The position numbers and the translations under genes are program-made. The notes below the pieces were generated by a model, which did no database searches, was not told where the DNA came from, and was given only the letters and a program-made list of their open reading frames with translations. A stretch of 64,000 nt of DNA, taken from assembly GCF_900236475.1 (NCBI RefSeq), contig NZ_LT963352.1, forward strand, positions 6,700,001-6,764,000. The letters run 5' to 3'. This DNA is from Streptomyces chartreusis NRRL 3882 (GTDB lineage Bacteria > Actinomycetota > Actinomycetes > Streptomycetales > Streptomycetaceae). The first letter of the stretch is position 1. Each line of letters begins with the position of its first letter. Positions 8,945 to 17,565 of the stretch are shown here, piece by piece.

Positions 8945-9759
8945 GCGGCAAGATCCAGCTGTTGACCGACACCCTCGCCGCGGCGAAGTCCGAGGGCCGG
9001 TCCGCCCTCATCGCCTACCTCCCGGCCGGGTTCCCGACCGTGGACGGCGGCATCGAGGCGATCAAGGCCGCCCTGGACGGCGGTGCCGACGTCGTCGAGG
9101 TCGGTCTGCCGCACAGCGACCCCGTCCTCGACGGGCCCGTCATCCAGACCGCCGACGACATCGCCCTGCGCGGCGGCGTGAGGATCGCCGACGTGATGCG
9201 CACGGTCCGCGAGACCCACGCGGCCACCGGCAAGCCGATCCTCGTCATGACGTACTGGAACCCCATCGACCGCTACGGCGTCGAGCGGTTCACCGCCGAG
9301 CTCGCCGAGGCGGGCGGCGCCGGGTGCATCCTGCCCGACCTGCCCGTGCAGGAGTCGGCGCTGTGGAGGGAGCACGCCGAGAAGCACGGTCTCGCCACCG
9401 TCTTCGTCGTCGCGCCCAGCAGCAAGGACGAGCGGCTCGCGCAGATCACCGCGGCGGGCAGCGGCTTCGTCTACGCCGCCTCCCTCATGGGCGTCACCGG
9501 CACCCGTGAGTCGGTCAGCTCGCAGGCCGAGGACCTGGTGGAACGCACCCGGGCCACCGGCACGGACCTGCCGGTCTGCGTCGGGCTCGGCGTCTCCAAC
9601 GCCACCCAGGCCGCCGAGGTCGCCGGCTTCGCCGACGGCGTGATCGTCGGCTCGGCCTTCGTCAAGGCCATGCTCGACGCCCCGGACGACGCGGCCGGTG
9701 TCGAGGCCGTCCGCACCCTGGCGGCCGGCCTGGCGAAGGGCGTGCGCGGACAGGCGTAA
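8941..9759 (+). CDS. trpA: Tryptophan synthase alpha chain
   Basis: TrpA cleaves indole-3-glycerol phosphate and passes indole through a tunnel to TrpB. The 272-residue barrel has the catalytic Glu (about 53) and Asp (about 64) in the segment VVEVGLPHSDPVLDGP. The phosphate-site segments SLMGVTGTR and VGLGVSN are present. It is translationally coupled to trpB by a 4-bp overlap. It is the last trp gene and is followed by a perfect hairpin 45 bp after the stop. Confidence 0.97.
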   Translation: MSGKIQLLTDTLAAAKSEGRSALIAYLPAGFPTVDGGIEAIKAALDGGADVVEVGLPHSDPVLDGPVIQTADDIALRGGVRIADVMRTVRETHAATGKPILVMTYWNPIDRYGVERFTAELAEAGGAGCILPDLPVQESALWREHAEKHGLATVFVVAPSSKDERLAQITAAGSGFVYAASLMGVTGTRESVSSQAEDLVERTRATGTDLPVCVGLGVSNATQAAEVAGFADGVIVGSAFVKAMLDAPDDAAGVEAVRTLAAGLAKGVRGQA

Positions 9760-9804
9760 GAAGCCGGGTAGTCATACGGGTCCCTCGTACGGGTGGACCT
9801 GGGG

Positions 9805-9831
9805 CCGGGGAGGCGCGGTGCGCCTCCCCGG
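9805..9831 (+). terminator. Terminator after trpA
   Basis: A perfect 12-bp stem, CCGGGGAGGCGC with its complement around GGT, followed by a T-containing tail (TTCGTTTCC). It ends only 14 bp before the next start, so it insulates the trp operon from the DsbA-like gene. Confidence 0.85.
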
Positions 9832-9845
9832 TTCGTTTCCGGGGT

Positions 9846-10622
9846 GTGAGCGAGAAGAACCGTGAGGGAAAGCGCACCGCCCGGGAGAAGCTGGCGGTGG
9901 AGCGCGAGAAGCAGAAGGCCTCGGACAAGCGCAGGCGCGCGCTGATCGTGGGCGGTGCCGTCGTGGCCGTCCTGGGGCTCGCGGCGGTGATCGGCGTCGT
10001 CGCGGCCAACGCCGGGAAGGACGACGACAGCGAGGCGGCGGGCCCGGTCGTGGCGCCGTCGGGAGCACAGGGCAAGGACGGCCTGGCCATCCCGGTCGGC
10101 AAGGACAGCGCCAAGTCCACGCTCACGGTGTGGGAGGACTTCCGCTGCCCCGCCTGCAAGGCCTTCGAGACGGCGTACCGGCCGGTGATCCACGAGTTGA
10201 CGAACGCCGGCCAGCTGAAGACCGAGTACCACCTCGTGACCCTCATCGACGGCAACATGAGCGGCACCGGCTCCCGCAACGCGGCCAACGCCGCGGCCTG
10301 CGCCCAGGACGCCGGGAAGTTCCCCGAGTACCACGACGTGCTCTTCGACAACCAGCCCCCGGAGGTCGACGACGCCTACGCCAGGAACGCCAAGCTGATC
10401 GAGCTGGCCGGCAAGGTCGACGGCCTGGACACCCCCGCCTTCCGCAAGTGCGTCGAGGACGGCACGCACAACGCGTGGGTCGCCAAGTCCCACCAGGCGT
10501 TCAACAAGGGCGGCTTCTCGGGTACGCCGACCGTCCTGTTCGACGGCAAGAACATCTACCAGGACCGGACGATGACCCCGGCGAAGCTGAAGCAGATGGT
10601 GCAGGAGCAGAACAAGGGGTAA
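9846..10622 (+). CDS. Membrane-anchored DsbA-like thiol oxidoreductase
   Basis: A 258-residue protein with a charged cytoplasmic N-terminus, one membrane helix at residues ~32-55 and an extracytoplasmic thioredoxin-fold domain. The active-site CPAC is at residues 101-104 in WEDFRCPACKAFE. The cis-Pro region is in GGFSGTPTVLFDG, and the overall order matches Thioredoxin_4/DsbA-type proteins. It likely makes or shuffles disulfides in secreted proteins. GTG is used as the start. It lies between the trpA terminator and lgt. The redox partner is not in the window. Confidence 0.88.
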   Translation: MSEKNREGKRTAREKLAVEREKQKASDKRRRALIVGGAVVAVLGLAAVIGVVAANAGKDDDSEAAGPVVAPSGAQGKDGLAIPVGKDSAKSTLTVWEDFRCPACKAFETAYRPVIHELTNAGQLKTEYHLVTLIDGNMSGTGSRNAANAAACAQDAGKFPEYHDVLFDNQPPEVDDAYARNAKLIELAGKVDGLDTPAFRKCVEDGTHNAWVAKSHQAFNKGGFSGTPTVLFDGKNIYQDRTMTPAKLKQMVQEQNKG

Positions 10623-10706
10623 GGGCCTTTCTCACGCGCCCGTTATGGACCCGTAGCCGGGCTGCCTGCCGCGGCCCCGGTCCGGCACGGTAGCGTCGAC
10701 CTTGCC

Positions 10707-11648
10707 ATGGAACTTGCCTTCATTCCCAGCCCGTCACGCGGGGTGCTGTACCTCGGCCCCATTCCGCTGCGCGGCTACGCGTTCTGCATCATCATCGGCG
10801 TCTTCGTTGCCGTCTGGCTCGGCAACAAGCGCTGGATCGCCCGGGGCGGGCGGGCCGGCACGGTGGCCGACATCGCGGTCTGGGCCGTGCCGTTCGGCCT
10901 CGTGGGCGGCCGGCTCTACCACGTGATCACGGACTACGAGCTGTACTTCAGCGAGGGCCGTGACTGGGTGGACGCCTTCAAGATCTGGGAGGGCGGCCTC
11001 GGCATCTGGGGCGCGATCGCGCTGGGCGCGCTGGGCGCCTGGATCGGCTGCCGGCGCCGGGGCATCCCGATGCCGGCGTACGCCGACGCCGTCGCGCCCG
11101 GCATCGCCCTCGCCCAGGCGATCGGCCGCTGGGGCAACTGGTTCAACCAGGAGCTGTACGGCAAGCCCACCGACCTGCCGTGGGCCCTGGAGATCACGTC
11201 CTCAGCGGACGGCCGGGTGCCGGGCACGTACCACCCGACGTTCCTGTACGAGTCCTTGTGGTGCATCGGCGTCGCGCTCCTGGTCATCTGGGCGGACCGC
11301 CGCTTCCGGCTGGGACACGGCCGGGCGTTCGCGCTGTACGTCGCGGCGTACTGCACGGGCCGGGCGTGGATCGAGTACATGCGGGTCGACGACGCCCACC
11401 ACATCCTGGGCCTCCGGCTGAACGTGTGGACCGCGATGCTCGTGTTCCTGCTCGCGGTCACGTACCTCGTGGTGTCGTCGAAGAAGCGGCCCGGCCGGGA
11501 AGAGGTCGTGGAGCCCGCGGCCGCCGACGGTGCCGCCGAGGCGGACGGCGAGGCCGGCGACGAGGGCGAGGACGGCGAAGCCGAGGGCAAGGACGGCGAC
11601 GCCGAAGACGAGGCCAAGAACGAGGCCGGGTCGGCGAAGAAGACCTGA
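10707..11648 (+). CDS. lgt: Prolipoprotein diacylglyceryl transferase
   Basis: Lgt transfers diacylglycerol from phosphatidylglycerol to the lipobox Cys of prolipoproteins. The 313-residue polytopic protein has the signature AIGRWGNWFNQELYG near residues 137-151 and the conserved YHP segment in GTYHPTFLYESLW. The last ~45 residues form a very acidic, repetitive tail (runs of E, D, G and A), which is common in actinobacterial Lgt and probably cytoplasmic. The start is preceded by TAGCGT ten bases upstream, a possible -10 element. A 34-bp palindrome follows. Confidence 0.96.
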   Translation: MELAFIPSPSRGVLYLGPIPLRGYAFCIIIGVFVAVWLGNKRWIARGGRAGTVADIAVWAVPFGLVGGRLYHVITDYELYFSEGRDWVDAFKIWEGGLGIWGAIALGALGAWIGCRRRGIPMPAYADAVAPGIALAQAIGRWGNWFNQELYGKPTDLPWALEITSSADGRVPGTYHPTFLYESLWCIGVALLVIWADRRFRLGHGRAFALYVAAYCTGRAWIEYMRVDDAHHILGLRLNVWTAMLVFLLAVTYLVVSSKKRPGREEVVEPAAADGAAEADGEAGDEGEDGEAEGKDGDAEDEAKNEAGSAKKT

Positions 11649-11665
11649 CGACCGTCCGTACACCG

Positions 11666-11699
11666 CCGAGGGCGCCCGGAACGTTCCGGGCGCCCTCGG
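11666..11699. terminator. 34-bp perfect palindrome, bidirectional terminator
   Basis: The arms CCGAGGGCGCCCGGAAC and its exact complement meet with no spacer. It sits between the converging stops of lgt and the CitE-like gene, so it can serve both strands. Confidence 0.85.
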
Positions 11700-11714
11700 A
11701 GCGTGCCGGGCGCG

Positions 11715-12530
11715 TCAGCGGCGGCGGGCCAGGGACAGGGTGCGCTGGGCCGCCGTCACCACCGCCGCGTCGATGAAGCGGCCGTTCGGGAGGGCCTGGG
11801 CGCCCCGGTCCGCGGCGGCGGCCTTGAGGACCGTCTCCGCCTGCTCGACGTCCGCCTCGGTGGGCAGATAGGCCCGTTCGATCACCGGGAGCTGGCGGGG
11901 GTGGATCGCGGCCCGGCCCAGGAAACCCAGGGCACGGCCGTGGCCGCAGGAGGCGGCGAGGCCCTCCAGGTCGCGGGTGTCCGGGTGCACCGACTGGGCC
12001 GGCGGGGGCAGGCCGGCGGCCCGGGCCGCGACGATCACCCGGGAGCGGGGCCAGTCGAGGCCGGTGTCGTCGCGTACGCCCAGATCGGCCCGCAGGTCGG
12101 CCTCGCCGAGGGCGATGCCGCGCAGGTGCGGGTGGGCGCCGGCGATGGCGTACGCCTGTTCCACCGCCAGGGCGCTCTCCAGGAGGGCGTACAGGTCGGT
12201 CCGAGCGGCTCGGCGTGCGACGTGGGTGACCTCGGCGGACGAGCTGATCTTGGGGAGGCGGAGGCCGGAGAGCCCGGGAGCCGGGGCCAGGGCCGCGATG
12301 TCCTGCTCGCCCCAGGGGCTGTCCAGGGCGTTGACGCGGACGTGGACCGGGACCGGCGGCAGGTCGGCGAGCAGCTCGGCGGTCGCGGCACGGGCGTACG
12401 CCTTCCGGTCGGGGGCGACGGCGTCCTCCAGGTCGACGACGACGATGTCGGCCCCGGAGGTGAGGGCCTTGGCGACCACGTCGGGGCGGTCGCCCGGGGC
12501 GTAGAGCCAGGTGAGCGGGAACGCCGTCAC
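11715..12530 (-). CDS. CitE/HpcH-type lyase of the aldolase family
   Basis: A 271-residue TIM-barrel protein of the HpcH/HpaI (CitE-like) family, whose members cleave or form C-C bonds of acyl-CoA thioesters. Family segments are WLYAPGDRPDVVAKAL at the N-terminus, VVDLEDAVAPDRKA (metal/base region), LLESALAVEQAYAIA and RGIALGEADLRADLG. The GTG start overlaps the stop of the CoA-transferase gene by 4 bp. It is the last gene of the minus-strand ADP-ribosylglycohydrolase operon. Being paired with a class III CoA-transferase suggests a CoA-dependent route, but the substrate is unknown. Confidence 0.85.
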   Translation of the reverse strand: MTAFPLTWLYAPGDRPDVVAKALTSGADIVVVDLEDAVAPDRKAYARAATAELLADLPPVPVHVRVNALDSPWGEQDIAALAPAPGLSGLRLPKISSSAEVTHVARRAARTDLYALLESALAVEQAYAIAGAHPHLRGIALGEADLRADLGVRDDTGLDWPRSRVIVAARAAGLPPPAQSVHPDTRDLEGLAASCGHGRALGFLGRAAIHPRQLPVIERAYLPTEADVEQAETVLKAAAADRGAQALPNGRFIDAAVVTAAQRTLSLARRR

Positions 12531-13714
12531 AGGGCGCCCTCCGCGCGCAGCGCCGTGAGGTCGGCCGGGGACAGGCCCAGTTCGGTGAGGACCTCGTCGG
12601 TGTCCGCGCCGTGGGGGCGGCCGGCCCAGCGGATCGCGCCGGGTGTGGCGGAGAGCCGGAAGAGGACGTTCTGCATGCGCAGGGGGCCGAGCTCCGGGTC
12701 GTCGACGGTGGTGATGGTGTTCAGGGCCTGGTACTGCGGGTCCGCCATCACGTCCCGGACGTCCTGGACCGGGGCCACGGCCGCCTCGGCCTTCTCGAAG
12801 GCGGCCAGGACGTCCGGGCGGGTGCGTGCGGCGATCCAGGAGCCGACCGCCTCGTCCAGGACGTCGGCGTGGCGGGCGCGGTCGGCACCCGTGGCGAACC
12901 ACGGCTCGTCGATCAGTTCCGGGCGGCCCACCAGGCGCATCACGCGTTCCGCGACCGACTGGGCCGATGTCGAGACGGCGACCCAGGTGCCGTCCGCGGT
13001 GCGGTAGACGCCGCGCGGGGCGTTGTTGGGGGAGCGGTTGCCGGTGCGGGGCTGGACGTGGCCGAGCTGGTCGTACCAGAGGGGCTGGGGGCCGAGGGCG
13101 GCCAGGATGGGCTCGATCAGGGCCATGTCGACGACCTGGCCCTCCCCGGTCCTGTCCCGGGCGGCGAGGGCCGTCATCACGGCGTACGCCGTCGTCAGGC
13201 CCGCGATGGAGTCGGCCAGGCCGAACGGCGGGAGCGTCGGGGGCGCGTCCGGTTCGCCGGTGATCGCGGCGAAGCCGCTCATCGCCTCGGCGAGGGTGCC
13301 GAAGCCGGGGCGGTGCGCGTAGGGGCCGAACTGGCCGAAGCCGGTGACGCGGGCCAGGACCAGGCGGGGGTTGGCGGCCGACAGCTCCGGCCAGCCCAGG
13401 TCCCACTTCTCCAGGCTGCCGGGGCGGAAGTTCTCGATGATCACGTCGGCGCCGGCGGCGAGGCGCAGGAGGGTGGTGCGGCCGCCGGGCTTGGACAGGT
13501 CGAGGGTGATGGTGCGCTTGTTGCGGCCGAGCATTTTCCACCACAGGCCCACGCCGTCCTTCGACGGGCCGTGGCCGCGGGACGGGTCCGGTTTCGACGG
13601 GTGCTCGACCTTGACGACCTCCGCGCCGAAGTCGCCGAGCAGGGTGGCGGCGAGCGGGCCGGCGAAGAGGGTGGCGAGGTCCAGGACGCGGAGGCCGGTG
13701 AGGGGCGCGGTCAT
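12527..13714 (-). CDS. Class III (CaiB/BaiF) CoA-transferase
   Basis: A 395-residue CaiB/BaiF family protein that moves CoA between carboxylic acids through an Asp-anhydride mechanism. The N-terminal GLRVLDLATLFAGPLAATLLGDFGAEVVKVE is the family opening (broken here only by description), and the catalytic Asp is expected in the RNKRTITLDLSKPGGR to LIENFRPGS region and the downstream GYG-like segment. Both ends overlap neighbours by 4 bp (ATGA, GTGA), so it is tightly coupled in the operon. Together with the CitE-like gene it looks like a small acyl-CoA module carried behind four ADP-ribosylglycohydrolase genes. Confidence 0.88.
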   Translation of the reverse strand: MTAPLTGLRVLDLATLFAGPLAATLLGDFGAEVVKVEHPSKPDPSRGHGPSKDGVGLWWKMLGRNKRTITLDLSKPGGRTTLLRLAAGADVIIENFRPGSLEKWDLGWPELSAANPRLVLARVTGFGQFGPYAHRPGFGTLAEAMSGFAAITGEPDAPPTLPPFGLADSIAGLTTAYAVMTALAARDRTGEGQVVDMALIEPILAALGPQPLWYDQLGHVQPRTGNRSPNNAPRGVYRTADGTWVAVSTSAQSVAERVMRLVGRPELIDEPWFATGADRARHADVLDEAVGSWIAARTRPDVLAAFEKAEAAVAPVQDVRDVMADPQYQALNTITTVDDPELGPLRMQNVLFRLSATPGAIRWAGRPHGADTDEVLTELGLSPADLTALRAEGAL

Positions 13715-15120
13715 GAGCGGTGGGTCTCCCGGTGTGTGAGGTGGGCGAGGGTGTCGAAGCCGATGCCGTTGAAGTCGCCGATGGAGGTGGCCAGGCGGTT
13801 CTTCAGGGGGGCCGTCCAGCGGTCGGGGAGCACAGCGGGGTCTTCGGCCAGCAGGCCAGCGATGCTGCCGGCGGTCGCGCCGTTGGAGTCGGTGTCCCAG
13901 CCGCCGCTCACCGCGCGGCAGACGGAGCCCGAGAAGTCGCCGTCGGCGTGGGTGAGGGCGGCGGCGATGAGGGCCGTGTTGGGGACGGCGTGCACCCAGT
14001 GGTGGGTGGCGGCGTGGGTGGCGTGCAGGTGGTCGACGACCGTGTCGAAGTCGTCGTGTTCGCAGGCCAGTCGGACGGCGTGGTGGACGGCTCGGGCGAG
14101 GCGGGAGCGTGGCGGGACGACGGCGAGACCGGTGCGCAGGCAGGTGTGGACGTCGTGTTCGCCTGTCGCGGCCTGCGCGATGGTGGCCGCTGTGAACATC
14201 GCCGCGTAGACGCCGTTGGCGGTGTGGGTGAGGGTGGCGTCGCGGTGGGCCTGTTCCGCGGCGGTGGCCGGGTCGCCGGGGTTGGTCCAGCCGTGCACGT
14301 CGGCGCGGATCAGGGCGCCGATCCATTCGCGGAACGGGTTGCGGTGGCGGGCGGTGTGCGGGGGTTCCAGGCCGGTGAGGAGGTTGCGGTAGGCGATGCG
14401 TTCGGCGGTGAAGGTGCGGCCGGCGGGGAGTTCGTCGAGCCAGGTGCGGGCCACGTCCGTGGTGGTGAAGGTCTTGCCGTGGCGTTGCAGGAGGATCAGG
14501 TTGAGGAGGGGGTAGTTGAGGTCGTCGTCCTCGGGCATGCCGTCGATGTTCTCGGCGAGGGAGGATTGTGCCGAGCGGCGGTTCCAGGGGTGTGCGGCGA
14601 GGAGTTCCCGGGGGACGCCCCGGGCCGTGAAGTAGGTGGTGAGGGGCCAGTTGCCGGTGGACCTGGCCAGGTGGCGGATGGCGTCCAGGGGGAGTTTTTC
14701 GACCGGTTTGCCCAGGAGGCAGCCGACGGCTCGGCCGAGCCAGGCGGATTCCAGGTGTTGCGGCGTGATGGCTGGGGTGGGGGGCGGGTCGCTCGCCCGC
14801 GCTGGCGGGGTGCCGCCTGCGCCCACCCTCCCACGGAATGGCCAAGCCGGGCACAGGGACTTGATCGCTGTCAGGTCCGTTGGTTCGTCGTCCGCCAAGG
14901 CGCTTGGCAGGTCCGCCAGTTCGTCCAGGAGGTCTTCTGCCAGTTGGCGGAGGTAACGGGACACCGGAGTCGGGGACGCGCCTGCGGTTCGGGGGGCCTC
15001 CGGGCCGCCTGCCGCTCGCCAGCGGGACGCGATCCTCGACGGTTCTCGGCCGTCCTGCGTCGCCTGGCGCAGCTCGTGGCCGATCAGGTCCTCCGGCTGG
15101 ACCCAGGTCAGGCGGAGCAT
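13711..15120 (-). CDS. ADP-ribosylglycohydrolase family protein (paralogue 4)
   Basis: A 469-residue ARH-family protein. Family members hydrolyse ADP-ribosyl bonds with a two-Mg2+ centre held by Asp residues. The N-terminal ~100 residues are not ARH-like and include a Pro/Ala-rich stretch that may come from a dispersed repeat (around 14780-14840). The ARH core begins at WLGRAVGCLLGKPVEKL, has the acidic cluster PEDDDLNY, and the C-terminal metal motif GGWDTDSNGATAGSIAG, so it looks competent. It overlaps the upstream paralogue by 13 bp and the CoA-transferase by 4 bp. The substrate is unknown. Confidence 0.85.
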   Translation of the reverse strand: MLRLTWVQPEDLIGHELRQATQDGREPSRIASRWRAAGGPEAPRTAGASPTPVSRYLRQLAEDLLDELADLPSALADDEPTDLTAIKSLCPAWPFRGRVGAGGTPPARASDPPPTPAITPQHLESAWLGRAVGCLLGKPVEKLPLDAIRHLARSTGNWPLTTYFTARGVPRELLAAHPWNRRSAQSSLAENIDGMPEDDDLNYPLLNLILLQRHGKTFTTTDVARTWLDELPAGRTFTAERIAYRNLLTGLEPPHTARHRNPFREWIGALIRADVHGWTNPGDPATAAEQAHRDATLTHTANGVYAAMFTAATIAQAATGEHDVHTCLRTGLAVVPPRSRLARAVHHAVRLACEHDDFDTVVDHLHATHAATHHWVHAVPNTALIAAALTHADGDFSGSVCRAVSGGWDTDSNGATAGSIAGLLAEDPAVLPDRWTAPLKNRLATSIGDFNGIGFDTLAHLTHRETHRS

Positions 15121-16277
15121 TCCGGGCCTCCGAGGGATGCGAAGGCCTGTTCGTGGGAGCGGCGGCGGGAGGTGTCCCGGGTGAAGATCTCGCGGGTGAC
15201 GGCCGTGAGGGTCGTGGCCGGTTCCCACAGGTCCAGGCGGCTGGCCTCCGCGACCGTCTTGGCCCAGTCCTGGGGGACGGGCGAGCCCAGGGCGCCGGCC
15301 AGGGCGCCGGCCATCGTGGCGATGGAGTCGCAGTCGCGGCCGTAGTTGACGGCGCCCAGGACCGCGTGGTGGTAATCGCCCCGAGCCACGAGCACCATGC
15401 CCAGGGCTACCGGCAGTTCCTCGATCGCGTGGAGGCGGGAGGGGCGGCGGGCGGCGAGGGAAGGCGTGCGGTAGTCGGGGCCGACCGTGTCGTAGGGGGC
15501 GACCGCTTCGCGCAGGGGGCCCAGTGCCGACTCGAAGTCCGTGTGGCGGGAGGCCTCCTCGCAGACCCGCTCGATGGCGGTGCGCGTACCGTCCTTCGCC
15601 AGGGACAGGCAGGTCGAGACGACCGAGTCCGGGGTGGCTCCCGGCGTGCACGCCGCCGCGACCGCCGCCGCCAGGACGCCCGCCGCCTCACGGCCGTACG
15701 ACGACTGGTGCGCGCCGGCGATGTCGAGGGCCTCGGTGTAGGCCGCCCGCGGGTTGGCCGCGTTGACCAGGCCGACCGGGGCCATGTACATCGCCGCACC
15801 GCAGTTGACGATGTTGCCGGTGCCGGCCTCGCGCGGGTCGGCATGGCCGTAGTGGATCCTGGTCACCAGCCATTTCTCCGCCAGGAAGACGCGGTGCAGC
15901 GGGAGGGCCTCGGTCTCCAGCTCCGGGATCCAGCGTGCCTCGGTCATCAGGTCGGGCACGAGGTGGTCGGCGATCGCGTAGGCGTCGAGGTGGTCGCGGA
16001 CCCGGGCGTAGACGCGGACCAGGGCGTGCGTCATCAAGGTGTCGTCGGTGACGTGGCCGTCGCCCTTGTGGTACGGGGCGAGGGGGCGGGCCGTGCGCCA
16101 GTCGTCGCCGTGCCAGGGGCCGACGATGCCGTGGACGCGGCCGCCGTGGCGTTCCAGGATCTGCTGTGGCGAGTAGCCCTCGACGGGGCCGCCGAGGGCG
16201 TCGCCGACGGCGGCGCCGACCAGGGCTCCGGTGATCCGCTCGTCGAGTGTGGCGTTTTGGTGTGGTTTGGGCTGCAT
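15108..16277 (-). CDS. ADP-ribosylglycohydrolase family protein (paralogue 3)
   Basis: A 389-residue ARH-family protein with all expected metal motifs: GALVGAAVGDALGGPVEGY at the N-terminus, HVTDDTLMT near residue 72, and NYGRDCDSIATMAGALAGALG near the C-terminus. The ATG chosen has a GGTGG site about 11 bp upstream; a GTG five codons earlier would extend it and overlap the previous gene. It is the most canonical member of the set of four. Its likely activity is removal of ADP-ribose from protein, nucleic acid or a small molecule; which one cannot be told. Confidence 0.87.
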   Translation of the reverse strand: MQPKPHQNATLDERITGALVGAAVGDALGGPVEGYSPQQILERHGGRVHGIVGPWHGDDWRTARPLAPYHKGDGHVTDDTLMTHALVRVYARVRDHLDAYAIADHLVPDLMTEARWIPELETEALPLHRVFLAEKWLVTRIHYGHADPREAGTGNIVNCGAAMYMAPVGLVNAANPRAAYTEALDIAGAHQSSYGREAAGVLAAAVAAACTPGATPDSVVSTCLSLAKDGTRTAIERVCEEASRHTDFESALGPLREAVAPYDTVGPDYRTPSLAARRPSRLHAIEELPVALGMVLVARGDYHHAVLGAVNYGRDCDSIATMAGALAGALGSPVPQDWAKTVAEASRLDLWEPATTLTAVTREIFTRDTSRRRSHEQAFASLGGPECSA

Positions 16278-16284
16278 GGCCGCA

Positions 16285-17565
16285 TCATCCACCGGGGCGG
16301 GCCGGTTGTGCGGCTTCCAGAAGTCCGGCGAGTTCCACTAGGTCCGTGCCGGTGAGACGGGGCAGGACGCAGCCGGAGAGCGTGCGGCAGGTCTCCCGCC
16401 AGGAGGCCGGGATCGACGCGCCGCCGCCCAGCGCGCCGGTGAGGGCGCCCGCCAGGGCCGGGGCGGAGTCCGCGACGCGGGACAGGCAGGCCGCGGCGGG
16501 GACCGCCTCCGCGATGCGGCCGCGGGCCGCTGTGGCCAGGGCCAGGGCGACCGGGACCGTTTCGGCGGCGGCGATGCCGTAGCTGTAGACGTGGTCGACG
16601 ATCTGGTGTTCCAGGGGCGGGACCAGGGCGAAGGCGCTGTCCGCCTCGGCCGCGAGGTGCAGCGCGTGCCGGGCGTTGCGGCCGATCTCCGTCTCCTCGG
16701 GCAGCTCGGCGAGCGCGGCGGTGACGCAGGCGTCGACGTCCGCGCCGGCCAGGGCGAGGGCGAGGGCCGCCGCCATCGCGCGGGCGCCGTGCACGCCGTC
16801 GCCGTCCTGGGTGTAACGGGCGTCGAACTCGGCGAGGTCGGCGGCGCGTCGGGCGTCGCCCGGGTGGGCCACGGCCAGGACGCACGCCCGTACGCAGGCG
16901 GCGTCGTCGAAGTAGTGGGGGTTGTCGTGGCCGGTGGCGGGCGGGCGCAGGCCGGTGGCGAGGTTGCCGAGGCCGGCGCGGACGGAGATGCGGGCCCGGA
17001 GGGGGAGGACGGCGGACTCGATCTCCGGCGCGCGGTCCGCCGCGGCGGCAACTTCGCAGGCGATGGCGTTCCAGGTGAGGTCGATCGCGGCGCGGATGCG
17101 GCGTTCTCGGCTGAGGTCGTTCAGGACGGTGTCGTCGCCCGCGCGAAGGAGGGCTTCCGCGGCGAAGGCCGCCCATTCGGCGTCGTCCGAGGGGCCCAGG
17201 CGGAGGGGCTCGGGGGGCTGGTTCAGGGCGATGGGGACGGGGAGGGTGGTGGTGGCGTTGTGTTCGGCGAAGGTGTCCAGTTCGCGGGTGAGGCGGCGGG
17301 TCCAGTCGGGCATGCGGGCGGCTCGGTGGCGGGCGGCGGGCCAGCCGGCGGCGTCGCCGGCGGCCATGCCGAGCAGGAGGCCTTCGGCCTTTTTGTCTCC
17401 CACCCGCGCACCGCTCGTGACTGTCACCCGTGGGGCCCTGGTCTCCCGTGGGGCCGTGGTCTCCCGTGGGGCCCTGGTCTCCCGTGGGGCCGTGGTCTCC
17501 CGTGGGGCCGTGGTCTCCGGTGGGGCGTCCCCGCCGTCGGCGGCCGCCGGTTCGCGTGCCGTCAT
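16285..17565 (-). CDS. Degenerate ADP-ribosylglycohydrolase-like protein (paralogue 2)
   Basis: A 426-residue ARH-like protein that seems to have lost its metal site. The N-terminal GLLLGMAAGDAAGWPA matches the first helix of the family, but no TDDT motif follows. The usual GRDADT motif near the C-terminus is replaced by LSRVADSAPALAGALTGALGG, so the first Asp is Val. The fold segments DGDGVHGARAMAAAL and the final GALGGGASIPASWRE remain. Residues ~15-48 are a PRETTA/PRETRA hexapeptide repeat. It overlaps the upstream gene by 4 bp (ATGA). It may bind ADP-ribose or partner another paralogue instead of catalysing. Confidence 0.75.
   Translation of the reverse strand: MTAREPAAADGGDAPPETTAPRETTAPRETRAPRETTAPRETRAPRVTVTSGARVGDKKAEGLLLGMAAGDAAGWPAARHRAARMPDWTRRLTRELDTFAEHNATTTLPVPIALNQPPEPLRLGPSDDAEWAAFAAEALLRAGDDTVLNDLSRERRIRAAIDLTWNAIACEVAAAADRAPEIESAVLPLRARISVRAGLGNLATGLRPPATGHDNPHYFDDAACVRACVLAVAHPGDARRAADLAEFDARYTQDGDGVHGARAMAAALALALAGADVDACVTAALAELPEETEIGRNARHALHLAAEADSAFALVPPLEHQIVDHVYSYGIAAAETVPVALALATAARGRIAEAVPAAACLSRVADSAPALAGALTGALGGGASIPASWRETCRTLSGCVLPRLTGTDLVELAGLLEAAQPARPGG
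17423..17530. repeat. In-frame 18-bp tandem repeat
   Basis: Six head-to-tail 18-bp units, GTCTCCCGTGGGGCC followed by GTG or CTG, with the two end units diverged. The four central copies differ almost only at the last triplet. The array is a multiple of three and encodes alternating PRETTA and PRETRA hexapeptides in the minus-strand gene. Confidence 0.9.

Noticed and set aside
14780..14840. Insertion sequence or mobile element in the ARH gene
   Set aside because: There is a Pro/Ala-rich insert that resembles a Streptomyces dispersed repeat, but no transposase and no terminal inverted repeats.
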